Assembly (NCBI GenBank): GCA_018714755.1
Contig: DVMY01000046.1
Span: 1 to 36,734 of the forward strand
Direction: 5' to 3'
Origin: Candidatus Aphodousia faecigallinarum
Lineage (GTDB): Bacteria > Pseudomonadota > Gammaproteobacteria > Burkholderiales > Burkholderiaceae_F
Length of the DNA: 36,734 nt
The notes under the pieces are model-generated. The model saw only the letters and a program-made list of their open reading frames with translations. It was not told the DNA's origin and made no database searches. Positions 1 to 10,172 of this stretch are shown here, piece by piece (the stretch's first letter is position 1; each line of letters begins with the position of its first letter). A program made the translations under genes and the position numbers.

Positions 1-1132
1 ACGCGAAAAAGTACCACCCAATAATCGTCGAATAAGCAAAAAAGAATAAACAAATAGCGACAAATCCTTTGCCATACTGTCCCAAACCGACATCGTAGGC
101 TCGCTGCGTTAATTCAATACCCGTACTTTGATAATCCAATACCCCTGTGACCAAAATAACGATTCCGGTAAACGTTACGATTAAAACCGTCGCAAATACC
201 CCAAAAATAGCCACCAGTCCCTGCTGTGCCGGATGTTCTACTTTCGCAATGGCATGAGCATGCGGCGTAGATCCCATTCCAGCCTCATTTGAAAAAAGGC
301 CCCGAGCAACACCATACTGCATGGCTTTGGCTACAGTAAAACCTAGGGCACCACCCCCGACGGCTTGAGGATTAAAGGCTGCAGTGAAAATTAATTCAAA
401 CGCCGGAAGAACTTGATCCCAATGACAGAGAATTACAAAGGAGCCGCCGAGCAAATAAGTCGCAGCCATCAAGGGGACTAGTTTTTCCGTAACAGAGGCC
501 AGACGACCTATCCCACCGAAAAATACAGAGCCAGCCAACACAGCTGTGATAAGCCCGGATATCCAAAGCGGGATATCGAAAGCCGATTGCATCGCCAAAG
601 AGATGGAGTTGGATTGGACCATGTTTCCGATACAGCCCAAGGCAACGATGATAGCCACTGCAAAAAAGTACGACAGAAAACGGTACTTTTCTCCCATACC
701 CAGCGTAATGTAGTAAGCGGGGCCTCCTACGATGTGTCCTGACGCGTCGCGAGTGCGAAAAGTCAACGCCAAAACGGCTTCCGCAAAAATAGTGGCCATG
801 CCGAAAAACGCCGCAAGCCACAGCCAAAATAGCGCTCCGGGACCACCAGAAACAATGGCGGTAGCGGTCCCGGCCACATTTCCGGTACCAACCTGGGCCG
901 CAACGGCGGTAGCCAACGCCTGAAAAGAACTCATGCCGGATTGATCCGCCTTTTTCCCAAAAAGTGAAGCGCCGCCAAATAAATAACGCGCGGCCAAACC
1001 AAAGTATCGAACTTGAACGAGGCGAAGACGAATGGTGTAAAAAATGCCCGTTCCACACAATAAGGGAATCAGGAAGAACACACCCCAAAGATAACGATTG
1101 GCGTCATTGACAAAAGTATTCAATAGCTCCAT
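1..1132 (-). CDS. Sodium:alanine/glycine symporter, AGCS family (3' end truncated by window edge)
   Basis: Manual minus-strand translation from ATG at 1132: MELLNTFVNDANRYLWGVFFLIPLLCGTGIFYTIRLRLVQVRYFG...AAQVGTGNVAGTATAIVSGGPGALFWLW...SNEAGMGSTPHAHA...AYSTIIGWYFFA. Open to base 1 with AGCS hallmark motifs. Missing from the ORF track because no stop lies in the window. Confidence 0.93.
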   Translation of the reverse strand, partial: MELLNTFVNDANRYLWGVFFLIPLLCGTGIFYTIRLRLVQVRYFGLAARYLFGGASLFGKKADQSGMSSFQALATAVAAQVGTGNVAGTATAIVSGGPGALFWLWLAAFFGMATIFAEAVLALTFRTRDASGHIVGGPAYYITLGMGEKYRFLSYFFAVAIIVALGCIGNMVQSNSISLAMQSAFDIPLWISGLITAVLAGSVFFGGIGRLASVTEKLVPLMAATYLLGGSFVILCHWDQVLPAFELIFTAAFNPQAVGGGALGFTVAKAMQYGVARGLFSNEAGMGSTPHAHAIAKVEHPAQQGLVAIFGVFATVLIVTFTGIVILVTGVLDYQSTGIELTQRAYDVGLGQYGKGFVAICLFFFAYSTIIGWYFFA

Positions 1133-1407
1133 TTTGCTTGTCTCTAAAAAGATTAAACAAACGAGAGGAGCTCTTTATTCTATGGCGCCGCAAATCGGAA
1201 AATGTCAATAAATTCCAGAAATCTACTCAATTTTCACTAAATAAGATCGATCACTCTGCGGATATGTTCTTAAGTACATTCGGTTAGAACGAAGTGCGAG
1301 TTTTGTTCCAAAATTACCTGCGAAATAGCAGAAAAATCTCTGTTAAATGCTTACAATGTTTGAGTTGATATGCTTCAAAAGCAGCTTGTTTTTCAGAGGT
1401 TTTTAGC

Positions 1408-4080
1408 ATGGCGTCGGCAACCGTTTACCGTAAAGATTACATTCCGCCCACCCATTGGGTTGATTCAGTTTATTTGGAGTTCGATCTCCATCCCCAGCAA
1501 ACCCACGTGCACAGTACCATGATCATTCGCCCCAATGAGGATCGGATCAACAATGATTTGGTACTCAATGGGCGGGATTTAGATTTAATTCGCATCGCTG
1601 TCGAAGGTCGCGAATTAGATCGAAGCGAATACACGCTTTTACCAAACGGGGACCTTGTTCTTCGAGGCATCACCGAAGAAATTAAGTTAGAGATTGAAAA
1701 CGTCATCAATCCACAAGCCAATACTTCCTTGCTCGGGCTGTACCTTTCTAAAGGCAACTTCATGACGCAATGTGAGGCAGAAGGTTTCAGGCGCATCACC
1801 TATTACCCTGATCGACCGGACGTTTCTGCGAAATTTACTGTACGCATTAATGCCCCCAAGTCCGTTTGTCCGGTTTTGCTCTCTAACGGTAATTTAATCG
1901 AAGAGGGTGAGTTGGATGGAAATTGGCACTATACCTGTTGGGAAGATCCCTTCCCGAAGCCCTGCTATTTATTTGCATTGGTCGCAGGCAATTTGAAATG
2001 CCGAGAAGAAAAGTTCCAACTGAAAAACGGCAAAAAAGCTTTATTGCAAATTTGGGTTGAGCCCCGTAATTTAGATAAAACAGAATTCGCGCTGGAAAGT
2101 TTAAAACGAGCCATCGCGTGGGACGAGGAACGTTTCGGACTTGAACTTGACCTCGAGCGCTTCATGATCGTAGCCACTGATGACTTCACCATGGGCGCGA
2201 TGGAAAACAAAGGCTTAAACATCTTCAATTCGCGCTGCATCTTGGCGACGCCTGAAGTGGCCACCGACAAAGATTTTGCCCGCATTGAAAGCGTGATCGC
2301 CCACGAATATTTTCATAATTGGACCGGCGACCGTGTCACTTGCCGGGACTGGTTCCAACTTACCCTTAAAGAAGGGTTAACTGTTTTTCGCGAGCAGGAA
2401 TTCGCCGCGGACATGCTTGGAGACAATACCGCTCGAGCGGTTAAGCGAATTGAAGATGTTCGCTATCTGAGAGACCGGCAATTCACTGAGGACGCTGGTC
2501 CCATGGCGCACCCGATTCGACCTGAATCGTACGAAGAAATCAATAACTTCTACACCACAACAGTCTATGAAAAAGGTGCTGAAGTGATTCGTATGCTTCA
2601 AACGCTTTTAGGTAAAGATGGCTTCAAACGAGGCCTTGACCAGTACATTCGCGAGCATGACGGAGGTTCCGCCACGTGCGATGATTTTGTTGACGCCATG
2701 GCAGAAGCTAACATGCGCAACCTTACGCAGTTCAAACGTTGGTACTCGCAGGCCGGCACGCCCCATGTCAGAGTCCGCACGCATTGGGATGCACAAAGCG
2801 CGTCCTACAGGGTGACACTTTCTCAATTCTGCCCGCCTTCTCCCGGTCAAAATAAGAAAGAACCTTTCTTTATTCCCTTTGACATCGCCCTCTTTAACAG
2901 CAAGGGTAATCCCATTCCCTTGCAACTTCAGGAGGAGACTTCCGCCAAGGGGACTTCTAGAGTGTTGGAATTAACCGAGGAAGAGCACACTTGGGTCTTT
3001 ATTGGAGTGAAGGAGCAACCGATTCCCTCCTTAGCTCGTAATTTCTCAGCGCCGATCATTGTGGATTACAACTACTCTCCTGAGGAACTCGTCTTTTTAA
3101 GTCAGTGTGACAACGACGCGTTTAATCGAGCTCAGGCAATGGAAGAACTTTCGTTGTTGTGCATCAACGAAATGGTGACTGATTATGAGCGTGGGACACG
3201 GATGGTCATGAATCCGCATTATCGCAATGCCTTTGAGTCGATGCTAACCGATAAGAGTCTGTCGCCAGCATTCAAAGCTATTGCGCTGACCCTTCCGAGC
3301 GAAATACGTGTCGCCGAAGAGCAACCGATGATTAACCCGATTGCCATTCGAGCCGCCATTCGCTCGTTGCGTGAACAGTTGGGACGCCAATTCTCTCATG
3401 TGATCATGAGAGTGTTTGACGACAATGCGCCCAATCCTGTTTATACGCCGTCGGCTACAGAAGCGGGCAAAAGAGCAATGCGTGCGTTCTGCTTCGAACT
3501 GCTTCTTGCCGGCGGCAACGCTAAGTCGCTGCTTCGCGCTCGCCAAATCTTTGAAACCAGCAAGAATTTAACGGAACGGTTGGATGCACTTCGTATCATC
3601 GTCAATAGCGCCTCGCCAACCAAGTTCACCTTACTCGAGGCGGCAGAAGCGGAGTGGAGAAACGAGCCCTTGTTAATCAACAAATGGTTCACGCTTCAAG
3701 CGACCGCCACGATCGCCATGGACGAGTGCCCCATCGTTGATGTGGTGCAAAACCTGATTGAGCGCTATCCGGGCTACAACGCTCACAATCCCAACAATGT
3801 GTACTCTCTTGTTCTCGCATTCTGCCAAAACAATTTGGCTGAATTCCATAGACCCGACGGGGTTGGCTACAAACTTTGGGTTGAACAAGTGCTGAAGCTG
3901 GATCGTATCAACCCTCAGGTATCCAGCCGTTTGGCTCGGTGCCTTGATAACTGGCGCCGGTACACACCCGAATGCTCAAAATTGATGTTCAGCGCCCTAA
4001 AATACGTCTATTCTCAACCGAATCTGTCGGCTGATTTAAAAGAAGTCGTAGGTAAAGCGCTCAACAATGCTACCCATTAA
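1408..4080 (+). CDS. pepN: Aminopeptidase N (M1 family)
   Basis: GAMENKGLNIFNS and HEYFHNWTGDRVTCRDWFQLTLKEGLTVFREQEF (HExxH-x18-E zinc site); length 890 aa typical of PepN. Confidence 0.97.
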   Translation: MASATVYRKDYIPPTHWVDSVYLEFDLHPQQTHVHSTMIIRPNEDRINNDLVLNGRDLDLIRIAVEGRELDRSEYTLLPNGDLVLRGITEEIKLEIENVINPQANTSLLGLYLSKGNFMTQCEAEGFRRITYYPDRPDVSAKFTVRINAPKSVCPVLLSNGNLIEEGELDGNWHYTCWEDPFPKPCYLFALVAGNLKCREEKFQLKNGKKALLQIWVEPRNLDKTEFALESLKRAIAWDEERFGLELDLERFMIVATDDFTMGAMENKGLNIFNSRCILATPEVATDKDFARIESVIAHEYFHNWTGDRVTCRDWFQLTLKEGLTVFREQEFAADMLGDNTARAVKRIEDVRYLRDRQFTEDAGPMAHPIRPESYEEINNFYTTTVYEKGAEVIRMLQTLLGKDGFKRGLDQYIREHDGGSATCDDFVDAMAEANMRNLTQFKRWYSQAGTPHVRVRTHWDAQSASYRVTLSQFCPPSPGQNKKEPFFIPFDIALFNSKGNPIPLQLQEETSAKGTSRVLELTEEEHTWVFIGVKEQPIPSLARNFSAPIIVDYNYSPEELVFLSQCDNDAFNRAQAMEELSLLCINEMVTDYERGTRMVMNPHYRNAFESMLTDKSLSPAFKAIALTLPSEIRVAEEQPMINPIAIRAAIRSLREQLGRQFSHVIMRVFDDNAPNPVYTPSATEAGKRAMRAFCFELLLAGGNAKSLLRARQIFETSKNLTERLDALRIIVNSASPTKFTLLEAAEAEWRNEPLLINKWFTLQATATIAMDECPIVDVVQNLIERYPGYNAHNPNNVYSLVLAFCQNNLAEFHRPDGVGYKLWVEQVLKLDRINPQVSSRLARCLDNWRRYTPECSKLMFSALKYVYSQPNLSADLKEVVGKALNNATH

Positions 4081-4100
4081 TTTCATGAAGGATCATTAAG

Positions 4101-5093
4101 ATGGCAAAAACCTTAGATTTGTATTTGCATGACTTGGAAGTTCATCATCACGTTGATCCACGCTTAACCGCTTTGATCAATCATTTGGCATGTACCTGCA
4201 AGGAAATTAGCTTCAAGGTGAGTCAAGGAGCTTTGGCCGGAGTTTTAGGCTCAGCAGGAAGCGAAAATGTTCAAGGCGAGACGCAAAAAAAATTAGATAT
4301 CATCGCCAATGACATCATGTGCCGAGCCTGCACGGAAAGTGGCTTTGTCAGTGGTGTCGCCAGCGAAGAGATGGATCATGCGCTTCAAGTGCCCGAAGAT
4401 TGTCAGATTGGCCCTTACTTAGTTTTATTCGATCCTTTGGATGGTTCAAGCAATATCGACATTAATGTTTCCATCGGCACGATTTTCTCGATTCTTCCGG
4501 CCGGAGAACCTCACAGAAATGTCAAAGACGAGGAGTTTTTGCAAGCAGGCAGAAACCAGTTGGCCGCCGGTTACGTCATTTACGGTCCTCAAACACAACT
4601 TGTTTTCACACTAGGATTCGGCACGACACTCTTTACGTTGGATTTGGGTACAGGAAATTTTTACCAAACCACCGAAAAATTGGAAATCGCGCCGCAAGCC
4701 AAAGAATTCGCCATTAACTGCTCCAACATGCGTCACTGGGAAGCACCCGTGCAACGCTACATCACAGAGCTGTTGGCAGGCGCCACCGGCCCTCGCGGGA
4801 AGGATTTCAATATGCGTTGGGTCGCAGCCATGGTGGCGGAAGTGCACCGCATTCTCAATCGAGGCGGCATCTTCATGTACCCGAAGGATAATCGAGATCC
4901 TTCCAAACCCGGGAAACTTCGCTTGATGTATGAGGCCAATCCGATGAGCTGGCTGATTGAGCAAGCCGGCGGCCGCTCCACCAATGGCAGACAAGACATC
5001 CTCGATATTGTGCCGGAAGGCTTGCATCAGCGTGTCGCTGTTTTCTTAGGCGCTAAGGAAGAAGTTGACTTGGTTACTTCATACCACGACTAA
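4101..5093 (+). CDS. fbp: Class 1 fructose-1,6-bisphosphatase
   Basis: [58 protein letters not shown] motifs. Confidence 0.97.
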   Translation: MAKTLDLYLHDLEVHHHVDPRLTALINHLACTCKEISFKVSQGALAGVLGSAGSENVQGETQKKLDIIANDIMCRACTESGFVSGVASEEMDHALQVPEDCQIGPYLVLFDPLDGSSNIDINVSIGTIFSILPAGEPHRNVKDEEFLQAGRNQLAAGYVIYGPQTQLVFTLGFGTTLFTLDLGTGNFYQTTEKLEIAPQAKEFAINCSNMRHWEAPVQRYITELLAGATGPRGKDFNMRWVAAMVAEVHRILNRGGIFMYPKDNRDPSKPGKLRLMYEANPMSWLIEQAGGRSTNGRQDILDIVPEGLHQRVAVFLGAKEEVDLVTSYHD

Positions 5094-5102
5094 GAGCCAC
5101 TT

Positions 5103-5270
5103 ATGGTGATCATTGATTTTTTGATCAATTGGGTGCTCCTGCCCGGCATTATCATTTACGGTTTTGTTAGCTGGAGCAAGGAGCACTCAGACACCAAATT
5201 CTTTATTGATCCCGATGACAATAAGGAAAAAGAAACTCAAAAGAATGAGAACAAAAAATCAAGCTCTTAG
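5103..5270 (+). CDS. Small putative single-pass membrane protein (55 aa)
   Basis: ATG 5103 to TAG 5270: MVIIDFLINWVLLPGIIIYGFVSWSKEHSDTKFFIDPDDNKEKETQKNENKKSSS. N-terminal hydrophobic helix and charged tail, 9 nt after fbp stop. Below ORF-track size cutoff; RBS is weak. Confidence 0.5.
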   Translation: MVIIDFLINWVLLPGIIIYGFVSWSKEHSDTKFFIDPDDNKEKETQKNENKKSSS

Positions 5271-5353
5271 ACCAAAAGCGTTTCTGATAGACAAAAACAA
5301 TAGAAAACGCTTTTTCGATATATAAAAACTATCAATTCATTGCCCAAGTTAAA

Positions 5354-5382
5354 TTGAGTTTTGAATGGGTCGTTCTTATACT
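5354..5382 (+). promoter_or_regulatory. Putative sigma70 promoter for the hydrogenase fusion gene
   Basis: TTGAGT (5354-5359) - 17 nt - TATACT (5377-5382), upstream of ATG at 5429. The ORF-track TTG start coincides with this -35. Confidence 0.6.
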
Positions 5383-5428
5383 CACATCAAACCCCTTTTT
5401 TCCATGGCCTCATCAATTCGGAGAGTCT

Positions 5429-7477
5429 ATGTCTAAACATGAATCATTGGATGTCCGCGTCGCGGTGGAAGCGGATAACCCTGCACTGGTTCGCAATGAA
5501 GCTTTGTGTGTTAACTGCTCAATGTGCCGCCAAGTCTGCGAGGATTATATTGGTGTGCACGGGCATTACGACTTAACCAAAACTGGTGATAAAGCGATCT
5601 GCATCCATTGTGGACAATGCATCAACGTCTGCCCTACGGGTAGCCTTTTTGGACGTAATGAATACGAACAGGTCCAACAGGCCATTGACGATAAGGATAG
5701 TATTGTCGTCATCTCCACATCACCGGCTGTTCGTGTGGCTTTAGCGGAGGCGTTTGGTCTTGAAGCCGGCCGCTTTGAAGAAGACAAAATGGTCGGGCTA
5801 CTGCGTCAGCTCGGCGCTGACTACGTTTTGGATACTAACTTTGCCGCTGACCTCACGATTATGGAGGAAGCCTCTGAGCTGGTTGAACGAATCACAAAAA
5901 AGAGCGCTCCCCTGCCGCAATTTACGAGCTGCTGCCCCGCCTGGGTAAAGTACGCAGAGACATTCCATCCGGAAATTATTGCCAACATCTCCAGTGCTAA
6001 GAGCCCGATCGGCATGCAAGGTGCAACGGTGAAGACTTATTTTGCCCGAGAAAACAATCTTGATCCTAAAAAGATTGTTCACGTCGCCTTGGCTCCGTGC
6101 ACAGCAAAGAAATTCGAGATTCGTCGTGAAGAATTCAATAGCAGCGGCCGTTTCCATAACGAGCCGTCTATCCGTGACACCGATTTTGTGATCACCACCG
6201 TGGAACTGGCCGAATGGGCTCAATCCAAAGGAATTTCCTTTGATGATATCAAGCCTTCTCATTATGACCGCTTGATGGGTGAAGGATCCGGCGCGGGAGT
6301 CATTTTCGGCAACACGGGCGGCGTCATGGAAGCCGCGTTGCGCACGGCTCACTTCTTAGTGACCGGTCAAGCGGCGCCTGCGGAGTTTTTTGATCTGCAA
6401 CCTGTCAGAGGCCTTACAGACGTCAAAGAAGCGCAAGCACGAATCGGCGATTTAACGCTCAATGTGGCTGTCGTTTACGGGACGGCTAACACAGGAAAGC
6501 TGATTGAACAAATCAATAAAGGTGAAAAACATTACCACTTTGTTGAAGTCATGACGTGCCCGGGCGGCTGCATCTCCGGCGGTGGTCAACCTAAATTGAA
6601 TTGGGGTCAAGAGGACCTCACCCGACAACAACGCATTGATGCGCTCTACAACCGTGACCGCTCGATGGCTAGGTCCCATCGCACGAGTTACGAAAATGAA
6701 GAAATTAGACGCATCTATGAACAATTCTATGGCCATCCTTTGTCCGACTTGGCCGAACAGCTTTTACATACGCGCTACACGGACCGTAGCGCATCTTTAG
6801 GAGAAAAGAAGATGAAATACCGTTGCAAAGTATGCGGTTATATCCACGAATGTGACGGCGAATTGCCCGCCGACTATATTTGCCCAATCTGCAAAAAGGG
6901 GGTTGAATTTTTCGAACCCGTTGAAGAAGCCAAGCAAGCCTGCGGAAAATTAGCCGGAACCAAAACTGAAAAGAATTTGATGACGGCTTTTGCCGGTGAA
7001 TCTCAAGCCAGAAATAAGTACACGTACTTTGCAGAAGTGGCTAAACGTGAAGGGTATGAACAAATCGCCGCCATTTTCCTTCAAACGGCCAGAAACGAAC
7101 AAGAACACGCCCGCTTGTGGTGTGATGCCTTGGGTTGGATTCAAGATACAGCTAAGAACCTTGGCGCTGCCGCCGAAGGCGAAAACTACGAGTGGACGGA
7201 TATGTACGACGGTTTTGCCAAAGATGCCGAGGAAGAAGGCTTTAGCGAATTGGCCGCCAAGTTCCGTGCCGTTGCCGCCATCGAAAAAGCTCATGAAGAA
7301 CGTTATCGCAAGTTATTGAAAAACGTAGAAATGAAGCAGGTTTTTGAAAAAGCCGGGCAAACGATGTGGGAATGCCGCATCTGCGGTCACCTTGTAATGG
7401 GTGTCAAGGCTCCGGAAGCCTGCCCCGTTTGCGGTTACGCTCAAAGCTACTTTGAAGTGCGCGCGGAAAACTACTAA
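5429..7477 (+). CDS. [FeFe]-hydrogenase fused to rubredoxin-rubrerythrin-rubredoxin (putative H2-linked peroxide reductase)
   Basis: Start re-assigned to ATG 5429 after GGAGAG. Two 4Fe4S motifs ([23 protein letters not shown]); H-cluster motifs [50 protein letters not shown]; rubredoxin YRCKVCGY...YICPICKK; rubrerythrin [32 protein letters not shown]; second rubredoxin WECRICGH...ACPVCGY. Confidence 0.93.
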   Translation: MSKHESLDVRVAVEADNPALVRNEALCVNCSMCRQVCEDYIGVHGHYDLTKTGDKAICIHCGQCINVCPTGSLFGRNEYEQVQQAIDDKDSIVVISTSPAVRVALAEAFGLEAGRFEEDKMVGLLRQLGADYVLDTNFAADLTIMEEASELVERITKKSAPLPQFTSCCPAWVKYAETFHPEIIANISSAKSPIGMQGATVKTYFARENNLDPKKIVHVALAPCTAKKFEIRREEFNSSGRFHNEPSIRDTDFVITTVELAEWAQSKGISFDDIKPSHYDRLMGEGSGAGVIFGNTGGVMEAALRTAHFLVTGQAAPAEFFDLQPVRGLTDVKEAQARIGDLTLNVAVVYGTANTGKLIEQINKGEKHYHFVEVMTCPGGCISGGGQPKLNWGQEDLTRQQRIDALYNRDRSMARSHRTSYENEEIRRIYEQFYGHPLSDLAEQLLHTRYTDRSASLGEKKMKYRCKVCGYIHECDGELPADYICPICKKGVEFFEPVEEAKQACGKLAGTKTEKNLMTAFAGESQARNKYTYFAEVAKREGYEQIAAIFLQTARNEQEHARLWCDALGWIQDTAKNLGAAAEGENYEWTDMYDGFAKDAEEEGFSELAAKFRAVAAIEKAHEERYRKLLKNVEMKQVFEKAGQTMWECRICGHLVMGVKAPEACPVCGYAQSYFEVRAENY

Positions 7478-7520
7478 TCGATCTTTGTATCTCAGCTAGA
7501 TGCGGCAAACGCACCTACTA

Positions 7521-7558
7521 AAAGAGGACCTAACCAATTGGAAAGGTCCTCTTTTTTT
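7521..7558 (+). terminator. Rho-independent terminator
   Basis: AAAGAGGACCT...AGGTCCTCTTTTTTT inverted repeat with T-run after the hydrogenase fusion. Confidence 0.85.
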
Positions 7559-7578
7559 GCAACCAATAAACAGTTGAT

Positions 7579-8064
7579 TTATTTATTCGCTTGCTGTTGC
7601 TTCAACAAATCGCGAATTTCTTGCAACAAAGCAATATCAGCGGGGGTCGGAGCGGGAGCGGCAGCGGCTTCCTTCTTTTCCTCTTCCTTCTTAGCAAGCA
7701 GCTTAGCTTCAGCCGCGGCGCGAACCTTATTGACCAAACGCACCAAACTGAAAACAACCAATGCCATTAAAAGGAAGTGAAAGACAGCCGTGAAGAACGC
7801 ACCGTAACCAAAAACCGCAGCACCGGCTTTAGTCAAAGCGTCATAGGACATCGGGCCCGTGTAGTTTTCAGGCATTGACAAAACAAAAAAGAAATTAGAG
7901 AAATCTTGAGAACCAATCAAAACACCAAGAATGGGATTGATCACATCTTTGACCATCGAATTCACAATAGCCGTGAAAGCAGCGCCAACGATCACACCGA
8001 CGGCCATATCAATCACATTGCCGCGGCTGATAAACGATTGAAAATCAGAGATAAATTGTTTCAT
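7579..8064 (-). CDS. mscL: Large-conductance mechanosensitive channel
   Basis: MKQFISDFQSFISRGNVIDMAVGVIVGAAFTAIVNSMVKDVINP... and C-terminal helix LLQEIRDLLKQQ typical of MscL. Confidence 0.96.
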   Translation of the reverse strand: MKQFISDFQSFISRGNVIDMAVGVIVGAAFTAIVNSMVKDVINPILGVLIGSQDFSNFFFVLSMPENYTGPMSYDALTKAGAAVFGYGAFFTAVFHFLLMALVVFSLVRLVNKVRAAAEAKLLAKKEEEKKEAAAAPAPTPADIALLQEIRDLLKQQQANK

Positions 8065-8174
8065 ATTTGACCTAATAGAGAAAAAAGCCCGATGATTATA
8101 AATAAAAATTTATAGTCCTCAAGTTATGTATCAACATTTTTCAGAAGAAATTCAGTACAATAGCGTTTCGTTTT

Positions 8175-8248
8175 GCGGATGTAGCTCAATGGTAGAGCAG
8201 AGGCTTCCCAAGCCTATGACGGGGGTTCGATTCCCCTCATCCGCTCCA
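8175..8248 (+). tRNA. tRNA-Gly (anticodon CCC)
   Basis: GCGGATGTAGCTCAATGGTAGAGCAGAGGCTTCCCAAGCCTATGACGGGGGTTCGATTCCCCTCATCCGCTCCA: 7-bp acceptor stem, D arm, TTCCCAA anticodon loop, GGTTCGATTCC T arm, encoded CCA. Confidence 0.95.
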
Positions 8249-8288
8249 CCAATTTATTGCAGACGGACCCGAGAGTCCGTTTTTTAAT

Positions 8289-9011
8289 ATGACCGAAAGA
8301 AAAATCCTGACCGCAGAAGAAATTGAAGCGTTCAAGAGAAAACATATCCGCAGCTTCACTCTGCGCCGCGGCCATATCAGCCAAGCACAAAAACGAGCTT
8401 TAGAAGAACTGCTTCCTCGTTACGCTGTTGAATACAAGCAGTCAATTATTAACGTAGAAGAGCTTTTCGGACGACAAGCACCTTGGGTTCTTGAAATCGG
8501 CTGCGGAATGGGTGAGACAACAGCAGCCATCGCCCAAATGCATCCGGACGTGAACTTCCTCGGCTGTGAAGTTTTCTCCGCGGGAGTGGGCGCCTTGGCC
8601 AAACGCTTAGATGAAATGTCTCTTACCAACGTACGCATTATTCAGCACGATGCGGTGGAAGTGGTTAAAGACATGATCGCGCCTGATAGTCTGGATGGTG
8701 TGCACATCTATTTTCCTGACCCATGGAGAAAAGCCAGGCACCACAAACGTCGTTTAGTGGCGCAACCTTTTATTCACGAGTTGGTTCAGCGCATTAAACC
8801 GGGCGGTTACATTCACTGCGCGACTGACTGGGAAAACTACGCAGAGCAAATGCTGGAAGTTCTTCAAGCCGAACCGCTCTTGCGTAATCTTTATGACGGT
8901 TATTCTCCGGTCATGGCCAATCCAATTACCGAGCGCCCCATGACAAAATTCCACGCCAGAGGCGAACGCCTGGGTCATGGTGTTTGGGATCTCGTATTTA
9001 AACGCCAATAA
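8289..9011 (+). CDS. trmB: tRNA (guanine-N7-)-methyltransferase
   Basis: [18 protein letters not shown]-binding motif; [20 protein letters not shown] signature of TrmB. Confidence 0.96.
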   Translation: MTERKILTAEEIEAFKRKHIRSFTLRRGHISQAQKRALEELLPRYAVEYKQSIINVEELFGRQAPWVLEIGCGMGETTAAIAQMHPDVNFLGCEVFSAGVGALAKRLDEMSLTNVRIIQHDAVEVVKDMIAPDSLDGVHIYFPDPWRKARHHKRRLVAQPFIHELVQRIKPGGYIHCATDWENYAEQMLEVLQAEPLLRNLYDGYSPVMANPITERPMTKFHARGERLGHGVWDLVFKRQ

Positions 9012-9026
9012 CAAGATTTATTCGCT

Positions 9027-9878
9027 ATGGATTTCATCTATCAAATCAAAGCTTTTATTCTCGGTATTGTCGAAGGGCTGACGGAATTTCTTCCTATTTC
9101 TTCAACCGGACACTTGATCATTGCCGGTGATTTGCTGAATTTCAACGGGCCGGAAGTCAACACCTTCAGCATTGCCATTCAAGCCGGAGCCATTTTTGCA
9201 GTCTGCTGGTTCTACCGCGTTAAGCTTTGGAATATTCTCAAACACTTATTGGTGCCTGGCAAAGATCAGCAACTGGCAATCAATATTGTCACGGCCTTTT
9301 TGCCCGCTGCCGTTTTAGGCGTTTTATTGGCTGATCTCATCGAAGAATTGCTTTTTAATCCTGTTACTGTCGCTGCGGCGTTGGTCGTTGGCGGTTTTAT
9401 TATCTTCTGGATTGAAAATCTGCACGCCAAGCGAACCTATGCGCCGCGTGTCATGGCAATGGAAGATATGACCGTCAAAGACGCTTTTTTAGTTGGATGC
9501 ATGCAATGCATTGCCATGATCCCCGGCACGAGCCGCTCCGGCGCAACCATTATTGGCGGGCTCGTGCTTGGCTTATCAAGAAAAGCCGCCACAGAATTTT
9601 CTTTCTTCCTGGCGATTCCGACGATTTTCGGCGCAACGGTTTATTCGTTAGCCAAAATTTTCCTTCGCGTCTCTAACGAACATAGTTTCGTTTGGACAAC
9701 AGACATGACCGTCGGCTTCATTGTTGGCTTCATCGTCTCCTTTATTAGCGCCCTTATTGTCGTGAAGTGGCTTCTTCGCTATGTTTCCACCAATGACTTC
9801 AAGTCTTTTGGATGGTACCGAATCATTTTCGGACTAGTTATCCTTATCACGCATTTCACTGGTTTAGTCCAGTGGTAA
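9027..9878 (+). CDS. uppP: Undecaprenyl-diphosphatase
   Basis: GIVEGLTEFLPISSTGHLIIAGDLL and IPGTSRSGATIIGGLVLGLSRKAATEFSFFLAIPTIFGA (BacA/UppP motifs). Confidence 0.96.
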   Translation: MDFIYQIKAFILGIVEGLTEFLPISSTGHLIIAGDLLNFNGPEVNTFSIAIQAGAIFAVCWFYRVKLWNILKHLLVPGKDQQLAINIVTAFLPAAVLGVLLADLIEELLFNPVTVAAALVVGGFIIFWIENLHAKRTYAPRVMAMEDMTVKDAFLVGCMQCIAMIPGTSRSGATIIGGLVLGLSRKAATEFSFFLAIPTIFGATVYSLAKIFLRVSNEHSFVWTTDMTVGFIVGFIVSFISALIVVKWLLRYVSTNDFKSFGWYRIIFGLVILITHFTGLVQW

Positions 9879-9883
9879 TCTCA

Positions 9884-9928
9884 AAAGGCGGTTCGACAAT
9901 AGTCTTTTTCAATCGAACCGCCTTTCTC
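9884..9928 (+). terminator. Rho-independent terminator
   Basis: AAGGCGGTTCGA...TCGAACCGCCTTTCT inverted repeat after uppP. Confidence 0.75.
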
Positions 9929-9962
9929 ATTTGTATTTTCCCGCAATCTGCTCCACAATTAT

Positions 9963-10143
9963 CTTGTTCCCGGTAAGCGAACAGTTGCTTTAAGATTCCT
10001 TGTTCCAATGCTTAACCCAACCGGTTGCTGGGCTTGGGGCCGGCTGTGGGAGGCACGTGATGCTTCCCCGAAACCCGTCTCAGAGGCGACCACTCTTGAT
10101 TCTTCGGACTCAGGATGCAAGGCAACCCTTATCGGGAACTTTC
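9963..10143 (+). ncRNA. ssrS: Likely 6S RNA
   Basis: About 175-nt element closed by GTTCCCGGTAAG (9966-9977) and CTTATCGGGAAC (10128-10139), 12 bp with one G-U; GC-rich internal arms; immediately 5' of an EVE-domain gene, an arrangement I recall from other Burkholderiales. Not verified with a covariance model. Confidence 0.75.
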
Positions 10144-10172
10144 CGTTTTCCTCCGTTTTCTCGAAATTCCCT

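Noticed and set aside
396-1088. 230-aa minus-strand ORF from the track
   Set aside because: Arg/Ser/Trp-rich, no family resemblance; it is an alternate-frame shadow of the AGCS symporter gene.
5105-5135. FNR-like half sites TTGAT...ATCAA inside the small ORF
   Set aside because: Spacing is 6 rather than the 4 nt of the FNR consensus, and it lies far upstream of the hydrogenase promoter.
5354-5428. N-terminal extension of the hydrogenase ORF from TTG 5354
   Set aside because: The TTG is in a good -35 box and the -10 lies inside the extension; ATG 5429 has a proper SD and starts the conserved protein.
8101-8114. AT-rich palindrome TATAAATAAAAATTTATA between mscL and tRNA-Gly
   Set aside because: Low-complexity AT promoter-type sequence; cannot be distinguished from ordinary promoter DNA.
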